Assembly: GCF_010727605.1 (NCBI RefSeq)
Contig: NZ_AP022568.1
Span: 4,588,001-4,652,000, forward strand
Origin: Mycobacterium simiae
GTDB lineage: Bacteria > Actinomycetota > Actinomycetes > Mycobacteriales > Mycobacteriaceae
Direction of reading: 5' to 3'
Length of the DNA: 64,000 bases
The notes under the pieces were generated by a model. That model made no database searches and was not told where the DNA came from. It saw only the letters and a program-made list of their open reading frames with translations. Shown in pieces: positions 63,537 through 64,000 of the stretch. Position 1 is the first letter of the stretch, and each line of letters opens with the position of its first letter. A program made the translations under genes and the position numbers.

Positions 63537-63550
63537 TAGACACATGTCTA
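63537..63550. promoter_or_regulatory. Palindrome TAGACA-N2-TGTCTA, candidate operator
   Basis: Perfect 6-base arms around CA. The core GACACATGTC is shared with the other palindrome except for one central base, so both are probably bound by the same regulator, likely of the TetR type. Confidence 0.5.
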
Positions 63551-63687
63551 TAATCACATCAACTGCGCGCGGTCTGCAGCCAGATAGGGCCTCAATATCG
63601 CGCAATTGTGTGCGACACCCCAGCCGCGCCATCGCGCAGCCTCTTGCATCGCCTCAGCGCCAATCGGTTGGCCGCATCGGCGGATGG

Positions 63688-64000
63688 TTACCTCGCGTAT
63701 CTGACGGGCATACGTGTGAGTCCGTTGGTCCAACCGGATCGTGCGCGGCTTGGCGTATCCGTCATATGGATGTCGGGCATGTGGTCGGCAATAGCGTTGA
63801 GCATGATATTGAGCTCCATCCGCGCCAAGTTGGCGCCGATGCAGTAGTGGGGGCCCGTGCCGCCGAAACCTAAGTGTGGGTTCGGATTTCGTTCGATGTC
63901 CAACTTGAACGGATTGTCGAAGACCTCCTCGTCGAAGTTCGCCGAGCCGTAAAACAGTCCAACTCGTTGACCTTGACGAATCGTGACTCCGGAAACTTCC
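63688..64000 (-). CDS. Cytochrome P450, C-terminal part (5' end outside window)
   Basis: About 104 codons to a stop at 63688. The haem-binding motif is FGGTGPHYCIGANLARMEL, with the cysteine ligand before I-G. Upstream are VGLFYGSANFDEEVF and NPFKLDIERNPNPHLG, the normal approach to the haem loop in bacterial P450s. The end RMPVRYAR is typical of the CYP125/CYP142-like groups, but assignment to a family is not possible from this piece. It probably receives electrons from the ferredoxin/reductase fusion next door. Confidence 0.9.
   Translation of the reverse strand, partial: EVSGVTIRQGQRVGLFYGSANFDEEVFDNPFKLDIERNPNPHLGFGGTGPHYCIGANLARMELNIMLNAIADHMPDIHMTDTPSRARSGWTNGLTRMPVRYAR

Larger units (their letters stand above)
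63358..63687. other. Spacer between P450 and ferredoxin-reductase genes
   Basis: 330 bases with no convincing gene. It carries two related palindromes (63394-63405 and 63537-63550), both upstream of the ferredoxin-reductase start on the minus strand, so it is best read as that gene's control region. Confidence 0.5.

Overview
The window is high-GC actinobacterial chromosome, almost certainly from a non-tuberculous Mycobacterium. The reasons are a complete mce operon, an LppP-type lipoprotein, UspABC, a DdaH-RocD-RocE block, an F420-type oxidoreductase, and a gene order from mez to the TldD/PmbA pair (about 15.5-46.7 kb) that matches, from memory and in reverse, the Rv2313c-Rv2332 region of M. 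tuberculosis with several insertions. The species cannot be fixed from sequence alone.

Layout. 1-4.65 kb: the 5' part of a thioester-domain (TQXA) protein, then a family 2A encapsulin shell gene overlapping its cargo, a SufS-like cysteine desulfurase with a long disordered N-terminus. 4.65-15.5 kb: a tightly overlapping mce operon (two YrbE permeases, MceA-F, two Mce-associated proteins, a secreted CAP-like protein). 15.5-23.5 kb: malic enzyme, a decayed rhodanese gene, and a single-chain molybdenum/diflavin assimilatory nitrate reductase (NasN type) under a GlnR-like box. A second GlnR-like box and a reductase fragment just downstream look like the remnant of a tandem duplication. 23.5-30 kb: acyl-CoA oxidase-like enzyme, VIT-family metal transporter, phytase-like lipoprotein, and an FHA/ABC protein whose ATPase motifs are degenerate. 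30-46.7 kb: MarR regulator with an ECF-type transporter, SRPBCC protein, sulfatase, an Lrp/AsnC regulator with the ddaH-rocD-rocE arginine/ornithine genes, the UspABC sugar importer, TldD/PmbA and an AhpD-like protein.

47.0-54.2 kb is an accessory island at a tRNA gene with anticodon CAT. The 3' part of the tRNA is repeated at 51.42 kb (47 of 49 bases) and 54.2 kb (35 of 35 bases), dividing the island into two modules. Module 1 carries an IS481-family element, an RX4H (HEPN-like) protein, a membrane-anchored unknown and IS21 debris. Module 2 is just two divergent genes: a 482-residue unknown with an RX4H motif and an Mrr-like nuclease. No integrase is visible. Module 2 is the best candidate in the window for an undescribed, probably defensive, system.

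54.2-64 kb is a catabolic region: a TetR/O-methyltransferase pair with a palindromic operator, two divergent sets (SDR-crotonase-SDR; F420-type oxidoreductase-aldehyde dehydrogenase-TetR) around a perfect 33-bp palindrome, a ferredoxin/NADP-reductase fusion with two related palindromes upstream, and the end of a cytochrome P450 gene. The substrate is not evident.
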